A stretch of DNA of 64,000 nucleotides, taken from the NCBI RefSeq assembly GCF_024505145.1, contig NZ_JANIAA010000020.1:62001-126000 (forward strand). Reading direction: 5' to 3'. Source of the stretch: Streptomyces rugosispiralis (lineage in GTDB: Bacteria; Actinomycetota; Actinomycetes; Streptomycetales; Streptomycetaceae). Position numbers and translations under genes: made by a program. The notes under the pieces were generated by a model. The model saw only the letters and a list, made by a program, of their open reading frames with translations, searched no databases and was not told where the DNA came from. Shown in pieces: positions 39,857-49,102 of this stretch (within the stretch, counting starts at the first letter, position 1; each line of letters starts with the position of its first letter).

Positions 39857-41128
39857 TCACCAGCCCGGTGGCGGCGGCGGAGGCGCGGATGGCGGTGGGG
39901 GCGCGGCGGGCGGGGTGCCGGGCGGCGGGGGCACCAGCGGCGGAGTGGCGGGCGGCGGCGGGGCGTAACCGCCGCCGCCGTAGCCGCTGTTGCCATAGCC
40001 GCCGCCATAGCCGCCGCCGTAGCCCCCGGCCCCGGAGCCGTCCCCGTAACCCCCGGGTCCCTGGGCGTCGTAGGCCCCGGGTCCCTGGCCGTCGTAGCCC
40101 CCGGGCCCCTGGCCGTCGTAGGCCCCGCCATAGCCGCCATAGCCGTCGTAGCCGCCGCCGTACGCCGGGGCGCCCCCGAGGCCCCCGGCGCCCTCCTCCA
40201 CGCTCCGTCGCGCCAGCACGAGCAGGGCGATCAGCCCCGCGATCGCCTCGAAGAAACCGGTGAGCACGGTGAGCACGCCCACCGTCGGCAGATCGCTGAG
40301 GTGGTCCACATAGTCCAGCTTGATGTAGAGCGACGCCTCGCTGATCCCCATGGCCATGACCAGGGCCGCCGCCACCATCCCCAGCGGGCGCGCCAGCGGG
40401 GCGCGCACGAGCCCGGCGGCCGCTCCGGCCAGGCACAGCGCCACCGCCGCCCACGCGACCCACGCACCCGGCGCCGAGAGCAGGGTGGGCAGGGTGTGCT
40501 TGCCGGTGAGCAGGTATTTGTAGATCTCCCAGCCGCGCTCCTGGGCCCAGTAGATCTGCCAGGCGGCGATGACGACCCCGATGGCGCCCAGGAACAGCGC
40601 GCCGACGACCGCCGCCCCGGGCGAGGGGCGGCCCGGCGGCCGGTCGGCGGGCGAGACCGGCTGCCCGGGGGCGGCGGCGAGGTCCGCGGGGCGGCGGGCG
40701 GCGGCCACGACGGCCAGCAGCAGCCCCGCGAGCACCACCTGCGCCCAGGCGCTGGCGTTCGCCCGGGACTTGAGATCGCCGGGGATGCCCTGCAGCCAGT
40801 CGGAGTTCAGGTTCCACAGGCTGGGCAGGCGCACCGCGACGGTCACCACCGCGACCGTGCCGAGCGCGCCCGCGGCGGCCGGTGAGCGCAGGGCGGTCAT
40901 CCCGACGACCGCGTAGACCAGCAGCAGCGCGAGGTCGAGCAGGGAGGAGCCGAAGATCCCGCCGGTGGCCCGGAACGGCAGCCCCGCCCAGGTCCACCAC
41001 AGATGGTTCACCTCATCGGCCTTGTCCAGGTCGTGGATGATCCATCCCAGTGAGATCAGCCCGAGAACCGCGCAGACGAGCGCCCCGAAGACGCGCGCTC
41101 CGCTGTTGAGTATCCGTCCCTGCCCCAT
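39857..41128 (-). CDS. polytopic membrane protein with Gly/Tyr- and Pro-rich tail
   Basis: 423 residues. Residues 1-320 contain about eight hydrophobic helices in two groups joined by a Pro-rich loop ('PGQPVSPADRPPGRPSPG'), with 'HLWWTWAGLPFRATGGIFGSS' as a conserved-looking loop. The last ~100 residues are a Gly/Tyr repeat ('YGGYGGAYDGQGPGGYDGQ' pattern) that ends in a polyproline run 'PPPPSAPPPPPPGW'. Such tails occur in actinobacterial membrane proteins that bind cytoplasmic partners or form condensates; no function is known. ATG 41128 follows GGGGGAG by about ten bases. Confidence 0.75.
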   Translation of the reverse strand: MGQGRILNSGARVFGALVCAVLGLISLGWIIHDLDKADEVNHLWWTWAGLPFRATGGIFGSSLLDLALLLVYAVVGMTALRSPAAAGALGTVAVVTVAVRLPSLWNLNSDWLQGIPGDLKSRANASAWAQVVLAGLLLAVVAAARRPADLAAAPGQPVSPADRPPGRPSPGAAVVGALFLGAIGVVIAAWQIYWAQERGWEIYKYLLTGKHTLPTLLSAPGAWVAWAAVALCLAGAAAGLVRAPLARPLGMVAAALVMAMGISEASLYIKLDYVDHLSDLPTVGVLTVLTGFFEAIAGLIALLVLARRSVEEGAGGLGGAPAYGGGYDGYGGYGGAYDGQGPGGYDGQGPGAYDAQGPGGYGDGSGAGGYGGGYGGGYGNSGYGGGGYAPPPPATPPLVPPPPGTPPAAPPPPSAPPPPPPGW

Positions 41129-41651
41129 AGCCGTAGGTCTCCCCCGCCCCGCACCCCGGGCAACCGTCGTCGGCCGAAGAAAAATACCGATGGTGGAAGA
41201 AAAATGCGGATCGTGAGCGTCCGGAGACCACCTGGAGACACGGCCGGCCGATACCCCCGAACCGGTGCGACCGGCCGGGGCGGCATGTCGCGCCCCGGCC
41301 GGTCCACGGCACCCGCACGGCCGTACGCAGTTCAGCCTGACGCGTCCGTATATCGGTGTTGCGACAGTTGAGTTGCCTGTGTGTTAACGCGATTCCTGCC
41401 CATAGTCCATGCTTTGTCCCCCATGGGGGATCCCTGTCAAGCACGCCGGGACCTCGATCTGCCAAATGTTCGCTCAAGGTTCGAATGAGCGGCACATCCA
41501 CCCTCGCCGGACCCTTGACTGAGCCGTTCCCCGATTGCGAAAGTCCGCTCAACCCGACACGCATGCACCACCCTGGCGAGCGGGCGGCGGCATGACGCGC
41601 ATAGACAACGCGAGTTGACGGTGTGACACCAGTGCGGGGGGACGCTAGGCG
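41129..41651. other. 523-bp intergenic region before the dpp-type operon
   Basis: Contains a perfect 14-bp palindrome 'tcccccatggggga' at 41417-41430 and AT-rich stretches near 41345-41400 ('tgtgttaacgcgattcc'), which together could hold the operon promoter and an operator. No gene is seen on either strand. Confidence 0.55.
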
Positions 41652-42659
41652 ATGACGAGTCCATCCCAGACCGGCGTGGCCGAGAAGAGCGCGCCGGGCG
41701 GCACGGAGAGCGAGGCGCCGGCCGGTCTGGCGCCCCGCCAGCTGATGTGGCGGCGCTTCAGACGCGACCGCACCGGTGTGATCTCCGCGTGCGTGGTGGT
41801 CTTCTTCTTCGCCGTCGCCGTACTGGCGCCGGTGATCGCCTGGCTGTACGGCAAGGATCCGTACACCACCTACGGGCTGGACCGGCCCGAGCTGCTGGAC
41901 CCCCTCACCGGCTATCCGATGAAGCCCAACGGCGGCATCGACGGCGAGTTCTGGTTCGGCATCGAGCCCAAGCTGGGCCGCGATGTGCTGACCCAGCTCG
42001 TCTACGGCATCCGCACCTCGCTGCTGATCGGGCTGGCCGCGACCGTGCTGTCCACGCTCACCGGCATCGTGATCGGCGTGGTGGCGGGCTATATGGGCGG
42101 CCGCACCGACTACTTCCTCGGCCGCCTCATCGATCTGCTGCTGTCCTTTCCGCAGCAGCTCTTCTTCGTCGCGTTCATGCCGGTGGTCACCGCGATCTTC
42201 GTCAGCCCGCAGAAGGAGACGCCCACCTATTTCCGGGTGACGGCCCTGGTGCTGGTGTTGTGGCTGCTGGGCTGGATGCAGCTGGCCCGGCTGCTGCGCG
42301 GCCAGGTGCTCTCTCTGAGGGAGCGTGAGTTCGTCGAGGCGGCCAGGGTGACCGGCGCCTCGCCCTGGCGGATCGTCCGCAAGGAGCTGCTGCCCAACCT
42401 CGTCACGCCCATCCTGGTGCAGTCCACGCTGATGCTGCCGAACTTCGTGACGGCGGAGGCGGCGCTGTCCTTCCTCGGCGTCGGCGTGGTGGAGCCGACC
42501 CCCGACTGGGGCCGGATGTTCGCCAAGGGCGCGAACTTCTACGAGGGCGACATCACCTACATGTTCTTCCCCGGCATCGCCATGGTGGTCTTCGTGGTCG
42601 CCTTCAACCTGCTCGGGGACTCGGTCCGGGACGCGATGGACCCGAAGACCACGCGGTGA
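41652..42659 (+). CDS. peptide ABC importer permease, DppC/OppC type
   Basis: 335 residues. A ~30-residue polar N-terminus, then a first membrane helix ('GVISACVVVFFFAVAVLAPVI') and the binding-protein-dependent transport domain with five more helices; the EAA loop is 'EFVEAARVTGASPWRIVRKELLPN', which docks on the ATPase. 'FLGVGVVEPTPDWGRMF' is typical of OppC. It is the first gene of its operon, ahead of the binding protein, an unusual order. ATG 41652 is preceded by GGGGGGA. Confidence 0.9.
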   Translation: MTSPSQTGVAEKSAPGGTESEAPAGLAPRQLMWRRFRRDRTGVISACVVVFFFAVAVLAPVIAWLYGKDPYTTYGLDRPELLDPLTGYPMKPNGGIDGEFWFGIEPKLGRDVLTQLVYGIRTSLLIGLAATVLSTLTGIVIGVVAGYMGGRTDYFLGRLIDLLLSFPQQLFFVAFMPVVTAIFVSPQKETPTYFRVTALVLVLWLLGWMQLARLLRGQVLSLREREFVEAARVTGASPWRIVRKELLPNLVTPILVQSTLMLPNFVTAEAALSFLGVGVVEPTPDWGRMFAKGANFYEGDITYMFFPGIAMVVFVVAFNLLGDSVRDAMDPKTTR

Positions 42660-42729
42660 CCGGGGGGCCGGCGGGCCCAAGGCAGTGAACGGCAAGTCTT
42701 CCGTCCGATGAGGCAGGTGCAGTGGCAAC

Positions 42730-44532
42730 GTGAACATCGAAGAACAGGCGAAGAAGAGTCGCAGAGCCCGTACCTACGCCGTCGCCCTGGCCGCGGGGGC
42801 CCTGGCGCTCGCGGGGTGCAGCAGCGGAGGCGGCGGCTCGAATCCGAAGGATTCGAACGAGCCCAGGATGGAGTCCCAGGACATCAGCCTCGGCACCGCC
42901 GCCGACTCCACCGGACCGGCCAAGGACCTGCCGGGCGCGAAGAAGGGCGGCACCGTCACGGTGCTGCAGCGGGACGCCTTCGAGCATCTGGACCCGGGGC
43001 AGATCTATGTCAGCGATGAGCTGATCATGCAGACGCTCTACAACCGGACGCTGACGAACTACCAGTTCGACGACAAGACGGGCAAGGCCAAGCTGGTCGG
43101 CGACCTCGCCACCGACACCGGCAAGTCCTCCGACGGCGGCCGCACCTGGACGTACACCCTCAAGGACGGGCTGAAGTTCGAGGACGGCTCGCCCATCACC
43201 TCCAAGGACGTCCGCCAGGCCGTCGAGCGGCTCTACGCGCCGTATCAGACCAACGGGCCGACCTATCTCCAGCAGTGGCTCTCCGGGGAGGGCCAGAAGT
43301 ACCGCAAGGCGCTGCCGGACGGCCCCTACAAGGGCAAGCACCTGCCCAAGTCGGTGCTGGACACCCCGGACGACAAGACCGTCGTCTTCCACTTCGACCA
43401 GCCGCGCGCCGAGGTGCCGTTCGCGGTCGCGATGCCCAACATCGGCGCGGTGCCGCCGGGCAAGGACACCAAGGAGAAGTACGACAAGGCCCCGCTGGCC
43501 TCCGGTCCGTACAAGATCCAGAACTTCAAGCCGGGCAAGGGCATCCAGTTCGTCAAGAACGACAAGTGGGACCCCGAGACCGACTCGATACGCCATCAGT
43601 ACGTCGACAAGTTCGACGTCTCCTTCGGCCACCAGTGGGTGGACTCCACCCGCCGGCTCCAGGCGGACAAGGGCGCCGACCGGAACGGGATGACGTGGAC
43701 CAACGCGGTCGACCCGTCGCAGATCTCCACGGTCCTCAAGGACAAGGAGGCGATGTCCCGGTCGCTGACCGAAACGCAGCCCTATGTGGATGTCGTTTCG
43801 ATCAACACCGATCGGATCAAGGACAAGAAGGTGCGCGAGGCGATCGCCTGGGCCTTCCCCAGCGGTCAGTACCTCCAGCAGTTCGGCGGTCCGAAGGCCG
43901 GTGAGATCGGCGGCGGGCTGGTCGGCCCCACGCTCAAGGGCTACGACCCCGAGTTCGACCCGTTCCAGAAGAAGAAGTACCCCGGCGGCAACGCCAAGAA
44001 GGCCAGGGAGCTGCTGAAGGAGGCGGGCAAGGAGAACTACGAGCTCGTCTACGCCTACGGCAACGGCGACACCCACCAGGACGCCTCGGTGGTCGTCCAG
44101 CAGGCCCTGGAGCGGGCCGGGTTCAAGGTGCAGAAGAAGGAGATCGACCAGTCGACCTATTACACCCAGATCGGAAAGGTCAAGAACAAGTTCGACCTGT
44201 ACCGGTCCTCGTGGGGTGCCGACTGGCCGTCCGCCTCGACCGTGGTGCCGCCGCTGTACGACGGCAAGAACGTCTACGACGACTCCGCGAACTACTCGCA
44301 CCTCAACGTCCCGTCGGTCAACGACGAGATCGGCAAGGTGGCCAAGGTCAGCGATCTGAGCCGGGCCACCTCGGAGTGGATCAAGCTCAGCGAGAAGATC
44401 CTCACCGATGAGGTCCCCGCCGTCCCGACCTTCTACAACCGGCTGTTCACCCTCTGGGGCTCGGGTATCGGCGGAGTGAAGTTCAACTCGGTCTACGGCG
44501 CCGTGGACCCGACGGCCGTCTTCATCAAGTAG
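42730..44532 (+). CDS. peptide-binding lipoprotein, family 5 (DppA/OppA)
   Basis: 600 residues. A signal peptide with lipobox 'ALALAGCSSGGGG' anchors the protein outside. The mature chain has the SBP_bac_5 features 'GGTVTVLQRDAFEHLDPGQIYVSDELIMQTLYNRTL', 'KFEDGSPITSKDVRQAVERL' and 'GGPYKI'-type 'ASGPYKIQNFKPGKG'. It captures di- or oligopeptides for the permeases on both sides. GTG 42730 has a modest ribosome site (AGGTG, 12 bases). A strong hairpin follows its stop. Confidence 0.92.
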   Translation: MNIEEQAKKSRRARTYAVALAAGALALAGCSSGGGGSNPKDSNEPRMESQDISLGTAADSTGPAKDLPGAKKGGTVTVLQRDAFEHLDPGQIYVSDELIMQTLYNRTLTNYQFDDKTGKAKLVGDLATDTGKSSDGGRTWTYTLKDGLKFEDGSPITSKDVRQAVERLYAPYQTNGPTYLQQWLSGEGQKYRKALPDGPYKGKHLPKSVLDTPDDKTVVFHFDQPRAEVPFAVAMPNIGAVPPGKDTKEKYDKAPLASGPYKIQNFKPGKGIQFVKNDKWDPETDSIRHQYVDKFDVSFGHQWVDSTRRLQADKGADRNGMTWTNAVDPSQISTVLKDKEAMSRSLTETQPYVDVVSINTDRIKDKKVREAIAWAFPSGQYLQQFGGPKAGEIGGGLVGPTLKGYDPEFDPFQKKKYPGGNAKKARELLKEAGKENYELVYAYGNGDTHQDASVVVQQALERAGFKVQKKEIDQSTYYTQIGKVKNKFDLYRSSWGADWPSASTVVPPLYDGKNVYDDSANYSHLNVPSVNDEIGKVAKVSDLSRATSEWIKLSEKILTDEVPAVPTFYNRLFTLWGSGIGGVKFNSVYGAVDPTAVFIK

Positions 44533-44576
44533 CCGCCCTCTCCACGCAGCCGCGGCCGCACCCAGGCAGCGCAGAA

Positions 44577-44610
44577 CCCGGCCGCGTCCGCCCCGGCGGA
44601 CGCGGCCGGG
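44577..44610 (+). terminator. hairpin after the peptide-binding protein gene
   Basis: A 14-16-bp GC stem, arms 44577-44590 and 44597-44610. Within the operon it probably lowers transcription of the membrane and ATPase genes relative to the binding protein. Confidence 0.65.
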
Positions 44611-44640
44611 ACCCGCCCCTAGCGGAAGATCACCGACGTC

Positions 44641-45618
44641 ATGTTGAGATTCCTCGCCCGCCGGTCCCTCGGCGCGATCGTGATCCTGATCCTGATCAGC
44701 GCGATCACGTTCTTCCTCTTCTTCGCCCTGCCCGCCGAACCGGCCCGGCTCGCCTGCGGCAAGAACTGCGATCCCACCTCGCTCGCCATGATCAACAAGA
44801 ATCTGGGCCTGGACCAGCCGGTGCCGGTCCAGTACTGGAAGTTCATGGTGGGGATCGTCGCCGGGCGGGACTTCGCCGTGGGGCACTGCGCCGCGCCCTG
44901 CTTCGGCTACTCCTTCGTCAGCCAGGAGCCGGTCTGGAGCACCATCGTCGACCGCTTCCCGACCACCCTCTCGCTCGCCCTCGGCGGCGCCGCCGTCTTC
45001 CTGGTCTGCGGAATCGGCATCGGCATGATCGCGGCCTGGCGGCGCGGCACCTGGATCGACAAGTTCTTCAGCTCGCTGTCGCTGCTCGGCGCCTCGATGC
45101 AGATCTACTTCGTCGGGGTGCTCGCCCTGGCCTGGTTCGTCAGCGGTCTTGGAATCATGGACCAGCCCGCCTACTACCCCTTCACCGATAATCCGGCGAA
45201 GTGGTTCAGCGGAATGCTGCTGCCCTGGGTGGTGCTCTCGCTGATCTTCATGGCCAACTACAGCCGGATGACCCGCTCCCAGATGGTCGAACAGCTACAG
45301 GAGGACCATGTCCGCACGGCGAGGGCCAAGGGGCTCTCCAGCCGTACGGTCTTCTTCCGCTACGCCTGGCGCGGCGCCATCGCCCCCATCATCACCATCT
45401 TCGGCATCGACCTCGGATCGCTCCTCGGCGGGGCCATGGTCACCGAGTACACCTTCACCCTGCACGGCATCGGACGGCTGGCGGTGGAGTCCGTCCAGCT
45501 CACCGATCTGCCGATGCTGATGGGCGTGATGCTGGTCAGCTCCGCGGCCATCGTGGTGTTCAACATCCTGGTCGACGCCGCCTACGCCTTCATCGACCCG
45601 CGCGTGCGCCTCGCCTGA
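44641..45618 (+). CDS. peptide ABC importer permease, DppB/OppB type
   Basis: 325 residues with six membrane helices. The first helix is 'AIVILILISAITFFLFFALP', and the OppB-type EAA loop is 'EDHVRTARAKGLSSRTVFFRYAWRGAI'. A periplasmic-side loop has three Cys ('CGKNCD', 'GHCAAPCFGY'), which may form disulfides. It pairs with the permease at 41652 to form the translocation channel. The ATPase gene follows after 20 bases. Confidence 0.9.
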   Translation: MLRFLARRSLGAIVILILISAITFFLFFALPAEPARLACGKNCDPTSLAMINKNLGLDQPVPVQYWKFMVGIVAGRDFAVGHCAAPCFGYSFVSQEPVWSTIVDRFPTTLSLALGGAAVFLVCGIGIGMIAAWRRGTWIDKFFSSLSLLGASMQIYFVGVLALAWFVSGLGIMDQPAYYPFTDNPAKWFSGMLLPWVVLSLIFMANYSRMTRSQMVEQLQEDHVRTARAKGLSSRTVFFRYAWRGAIAPIITIFGIDLGSLLGGAMVTEYTFTLHGIGRLAVESVQLTDLPMLMGVMLVSSAAIVVFNILVDAAYAFIDPRVRLA

Positions 45619-45638
45619 TGAGACCCGGAGCTGCCGAG

Positions 45639-46709
45639 ATGACCACACTCACCAAGCCCGACGACGGCGCGACCCCGCCACCGGCCCCCGGCGGCGGCGC
45701 CTTCCTGTCCGTACGCGACCTGTACGTCCGGTTCTCCACCGAGGACGGGATCGTCAAGGCCGTGGACGGCCTCTCCTTCGACCTCGAACGCGGCCGGACG
45801 CTCGGCATCGTGGGCGAGTCCGGCTCCGGCAAGTCCGTCACCAACCTCACCGTGCTGGGCCTGCACGATCCGCGCACCACCACCGTCAGCGGCGAGATCC
45901 TGCTGGACGGGCAGGAGCTGACCGGCGCGCCCGAGCGCACCCTGGAGCGGCTGCGCGGCAACACCATGGCGATGATCTTCCAGGACCCGCTGACCGCCCT
46001 GTCGCCGTACTACACGGTGGGCCGCCAGATAGCCGAGCCGTACCGCAAGCACACCGGCGCCTCCAAGAGCGAGGCCCGCTCCCGGGCGATCCAGATGCTG
46101 GAGAAGGTCGGCATCCCCAATCCGCGGCTGCGGGTGGACGACTATCCGCACCAGTTCTCCGGCGGGATGCGGCAGCGCGCGATGATCGCGATGTCGCTGG
46201 TCTGCGACCCCGATCTGCTGATCGCCGACGAGCCGACCACCGCCCTCGACGTCACCGTCCAGGCCCAGATCCTGGATCTGCTGAAGGACCTCCAGCAGGA
46301 GTTCGGCTCCGCGATCATCCTCATCACCCATGACCTGGGCGTGGTGGCCAACACCGCCGACGACCTGCTGGTGATGTACGCGGGCCGGGCCGTGGAGCGC
46401 GGTACGGTCCGCGAGGTGCTGCGGGCGCCCCAGCACCCGTACACCTGGGGGCTGCTGGGCTCCATGCCGCGGCTGACCTCCGCCGTGGACGAGCCGCTGA
46501 GCCCCATACCCGGCTCCCCGCCGAGCCTGCTCAGCCCCCCGCCGGGCTGCCCGTTCCACCCGCGGTGCCGCTACACCGACCAGGTGGCGGGCGATCGCTG
46601 CGCCACCGAGCGGCCGGCGCTGCCGGACGGCCGCGGCGCCGCCTGCCATCTGGGCGCCGAGCGGAAACAGACCCTCTTCACCGAGCAGATCAAGCCCCGG
46701 CTGGGCTAG
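45639..46709 (+). CDS. peptide ABC importer ATPase, DppD/OppD type
   Basis: 356 residues. Walker A 'GESGSGKSVTNLTVLGL', Q-loop 'MIFQDPLTALSP', signature 'QFSGGMRQRAMIAMSL' and Walker B 'LLIADEPTTALD'. The C-terminal oligopeptide/dipeptide domain has 'PPPGCPFHPRCRYTDQVAGDRC', whose cysteines can hold an Fe-S cluster in this family. ATG 45639 follows GGAG; an ATG at 45618 overlapping the permease stop is a possible alternative. Confidence 0.92.
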   Translation: MTTLTKPDDGATPPPAPGGGAFLSVRDLYVRFSTEDGIVKAVDGLSFDLERGRTLGIVGESGSGKSVTNLTVLGLHDPRTTTVSGEILLDGQELTGAPERTLERLRGNTMAMIFQDPLTALSPYYTVGRQIAEPYRKHTGASKSEARSRAIQMLEKVGIPNPRLRVDDYPHQFSGGMRQRAMIAMSLVCDPDLLIADEPTTALDVTVQAQILDLLKDLQQEFGSAIILITHDLGVVANTADDLLVMYAGRAVERGTVREVLRAPQHPYTWGLLGSMPRLTSAVDEPLSPIPGSPPSLLSPPPGCPFHPRCRYTDQVAGDRCATERPALPDGRGAACHLGAERKQTLFTEQIKPRLG

Positions 46710-46735
46710 GGACCAGGGCTTAGGAGCGCTGACGC

Positions 46736-47843
<1,108 letters not shown>

Positions 47844-47866
<23 letters not shown>

Positions 47867-47936
47867 CGGACCGGCCGTACCGCACAAGGAGCCGTGCCGG
47901 ACCGGCCGTACCGCACAAGGAGCCGTGCCGGACCGA
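47844..47936. repeat. three 31-bp tandem copies of an ABC gene 3' end
   Basis: Copies at 47844-47874 (coding end plus stop), 47875-47905 and 47906-47936 differ at only two or three positions. Confidence 0.95.
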
Positions 47937-47946
47937 CGGTTCGGTA

Positions 47947-48729
47947 TCAGAACCGCGAGAAGGAATGCGTCCGCCCGACGGCGGTGAACCCGCGGCGGCC
48001 GTACCAGCTCAGCGGCCAGTCGTCCTGGTCGGCGACGAGGAACCGCAGCGCACACCCCGCGGCGGCCGCGCGGCGCAGCGCGCCGGCCAGGACGGCGTCG
48101 CCGTAGCCGCGGCGCAGATACGGCTCGCCGGTCGCCACCTCCTCGATCTGGGCGACCCCGGCGGCGGGCTCCAGATACAGATCGGCCCAGGAGGCGATCT
48201 CACCGGTGTCGTCGTGGGCGGCGAGGAAGAGCACCTCCTCGGCCCCGGCCCGCCGGGCGGTGCGCCGCTCCACGAGGTCGTGCACGGTCTTCTCGTCCGC
48301 GTCCGGCATCCACCGCCACTGCTGCGCCGTCACCGCCCGCCGCAGCAGCCCGTGCGGCTCAGGACCCAGCTCCCGCTCGACCACATCGGCCGCCCCGGCC
48401 CCCGGCACCGGCCCGGTGTGGGCCAGCAGCACCTCGGTGACATGGGTGTACCCGGCCCGTTCGAGCGCGGGCACGGAGAGCAGCCCCAGGGCCTCGTCAT
48501 GGACCGTGATCCGGCGGTGCGGCAGGAAGGCCATGACCTCGTCGGCGAGTTCGGGCAGCCCCTCGGGGTCGGCGGGCCCGGTGATGTGGAGCTGATTGTG
48601 CTCATGGGAGCGTTCGTACTCCCGGTGCAGCACCAGAAAACCGCCCGGCACCTCCCGCACTTCACCGGCCTGCCGACGGGCGAAGGAGATCCGGAAGTCG
48701 ATGATGCGCTGAAGGTCGTTCTGTGACAC
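47947..48729 (-). CDS. GNAT family N-acetyltransferase
   Basis: 260 residues. The N-terminal half is a degenerate acyltransferase domain ('FLVLHREYERSHEHNQLHI'), and the C-terminal half a GNAT domain with 'IEEVATGEPYLRRGYGDAVLAGAL' as the acetyl-CoA loop and 'DDWPLSWYGRRGFTAVGRTHSF' as motif B. Substrate unknown. GTG 48729 is fixed by a TATGAT -10 box six bases upstream; a TTG at 48756 would lie outside that transcript. It is divergent from the YSYY peptide gene and shares its 211-bp AT-rich promoter region, so a role in modifying that peptide is possible but unsupported. Confidence 0.8.
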   Translation of the reverse strand: MSQNDLQRIIDFRISFARRQAGEVREVPGGFLVLHREYERSHEHNQLHITGPADPEGLPELADEVMAFLPHRRITVHDEALGLLSVPALERAGYTHVTEVLLAHTGPVPGAGAADVVERELGPEPHGLLRRAVTAQQWRWMPDADEKTVHDLVERRTARRAGAEEVLFLAAHDDTGEIASWADLYLEPAAGVAQIEEVATGEPYLRRGYGDAVLAGALRRAAAAGCALRFLVADQDDWPLSWYGRRGFTAVGRTHSFSRF

Positions 48730-48735
48730 GTCGCG

Positions 48736-48741
48736 ATCATA
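48736..48741 (-). promoter_or_regulatory. leaderless -10 box of the GNAT gene
   Basis: TATGAT on the minus strand, six bases before GTG 48729. Confidence 0.6.
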
Positions 48742-48848
48742 AGCGAACTCACACAATGAAGGACCTTTCGATTACTGGTAAACGTGGATAACCCACCGAG
48801 TAAAAGGAATTAAGCGATCCACTACCTTCTGATGAAAATTGTCAACTC

Positions 48849-48877
48849 TTGATAGTTCTGCGTCAGATATTTACTGT
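48849..48877 (+). promoter_or_regulatory. promoter of the YSYY peptide gene
   Basis: TTGATA (48849-48854), 17 bases, TACTGT (48872-48877): a near-consensus principal-sigma promoter in an AT-rich island. It predicts a start of transcription near 48884 and a leader of about 57 bases. Confidence 0.6.
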
Positions 48878-48940
48878 CTAGCGCATGTCGGAACAGTGAC
48901 CCCACTGCCTCCGGCCCCCAACGAGAGGGAGGTGTTCGCC

Positions 48941-49024
48941 ATGCGCAAGCTGATCCTCACCGGAGCGCTCTTCGCCCGGCTCACTCGTAAGGACCGTCTC
49001 ACGCTGCCGTACTCGTACTACTAA
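48941..49024 (+). CDS. 27-residue RiPP precursor ending in Tyr-Ser-Tyr-Tyr
   Basis: A tiny gene with its own promoter and an excellent ribosome site (GAGGGAGG about eight bases before ATG 48941). The product begins 'MRKLILTG', has a basic amphipathic middle ('RLTRKDRL') and ends 'TLPYSYY' at the TAA stop. A short cationic leader, a Pro, and a four-residue aromatic core next to a P450 gene is the layout of cittilin precursors (27 residues with core YIYY, as I recall) and of the shorter biarylitide precursors. The predicted product is a tetrapeptide with Tyr-Tyr biaryl and/or aryl-ether crosslinks. Codon use is normal for the host. The product and cleavage after Pro23 are inference; nothing but sequence supports them. 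Confidence 0.75.
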   Translation: MRKLILTGALFARLTRKDRLTLPYSYY

Positions 49025-49041
49025 ACCGGCGCGGATGAGCG

Positions 49042-49076
49042 GGCGGTGGCCACGGCGCGATGCCGCGGCCACCGCC
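49042..49076 (+). terminator. attenuator hairpin between peptide gene and P450
   Basis: A 15-bp stem with one mismatch, arms 49042-49056 and 49062-49076, loop of five. It would end most transcripts after the peptide gene and let some continue into the P450 gene. Confidence 0.65.
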
Positions 49077-49102
49077 GTCGGCCACGATCCGAGGGGACGT
49101 CC

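Noticed and set aside
42604..44886. ~760-codon minus-strand frame opposite the peptide-binding protein gene
   Set aside because: Antisense shadow; repeats of V-L-L-D and L-A-G-V words mirror common codons of the real gene.
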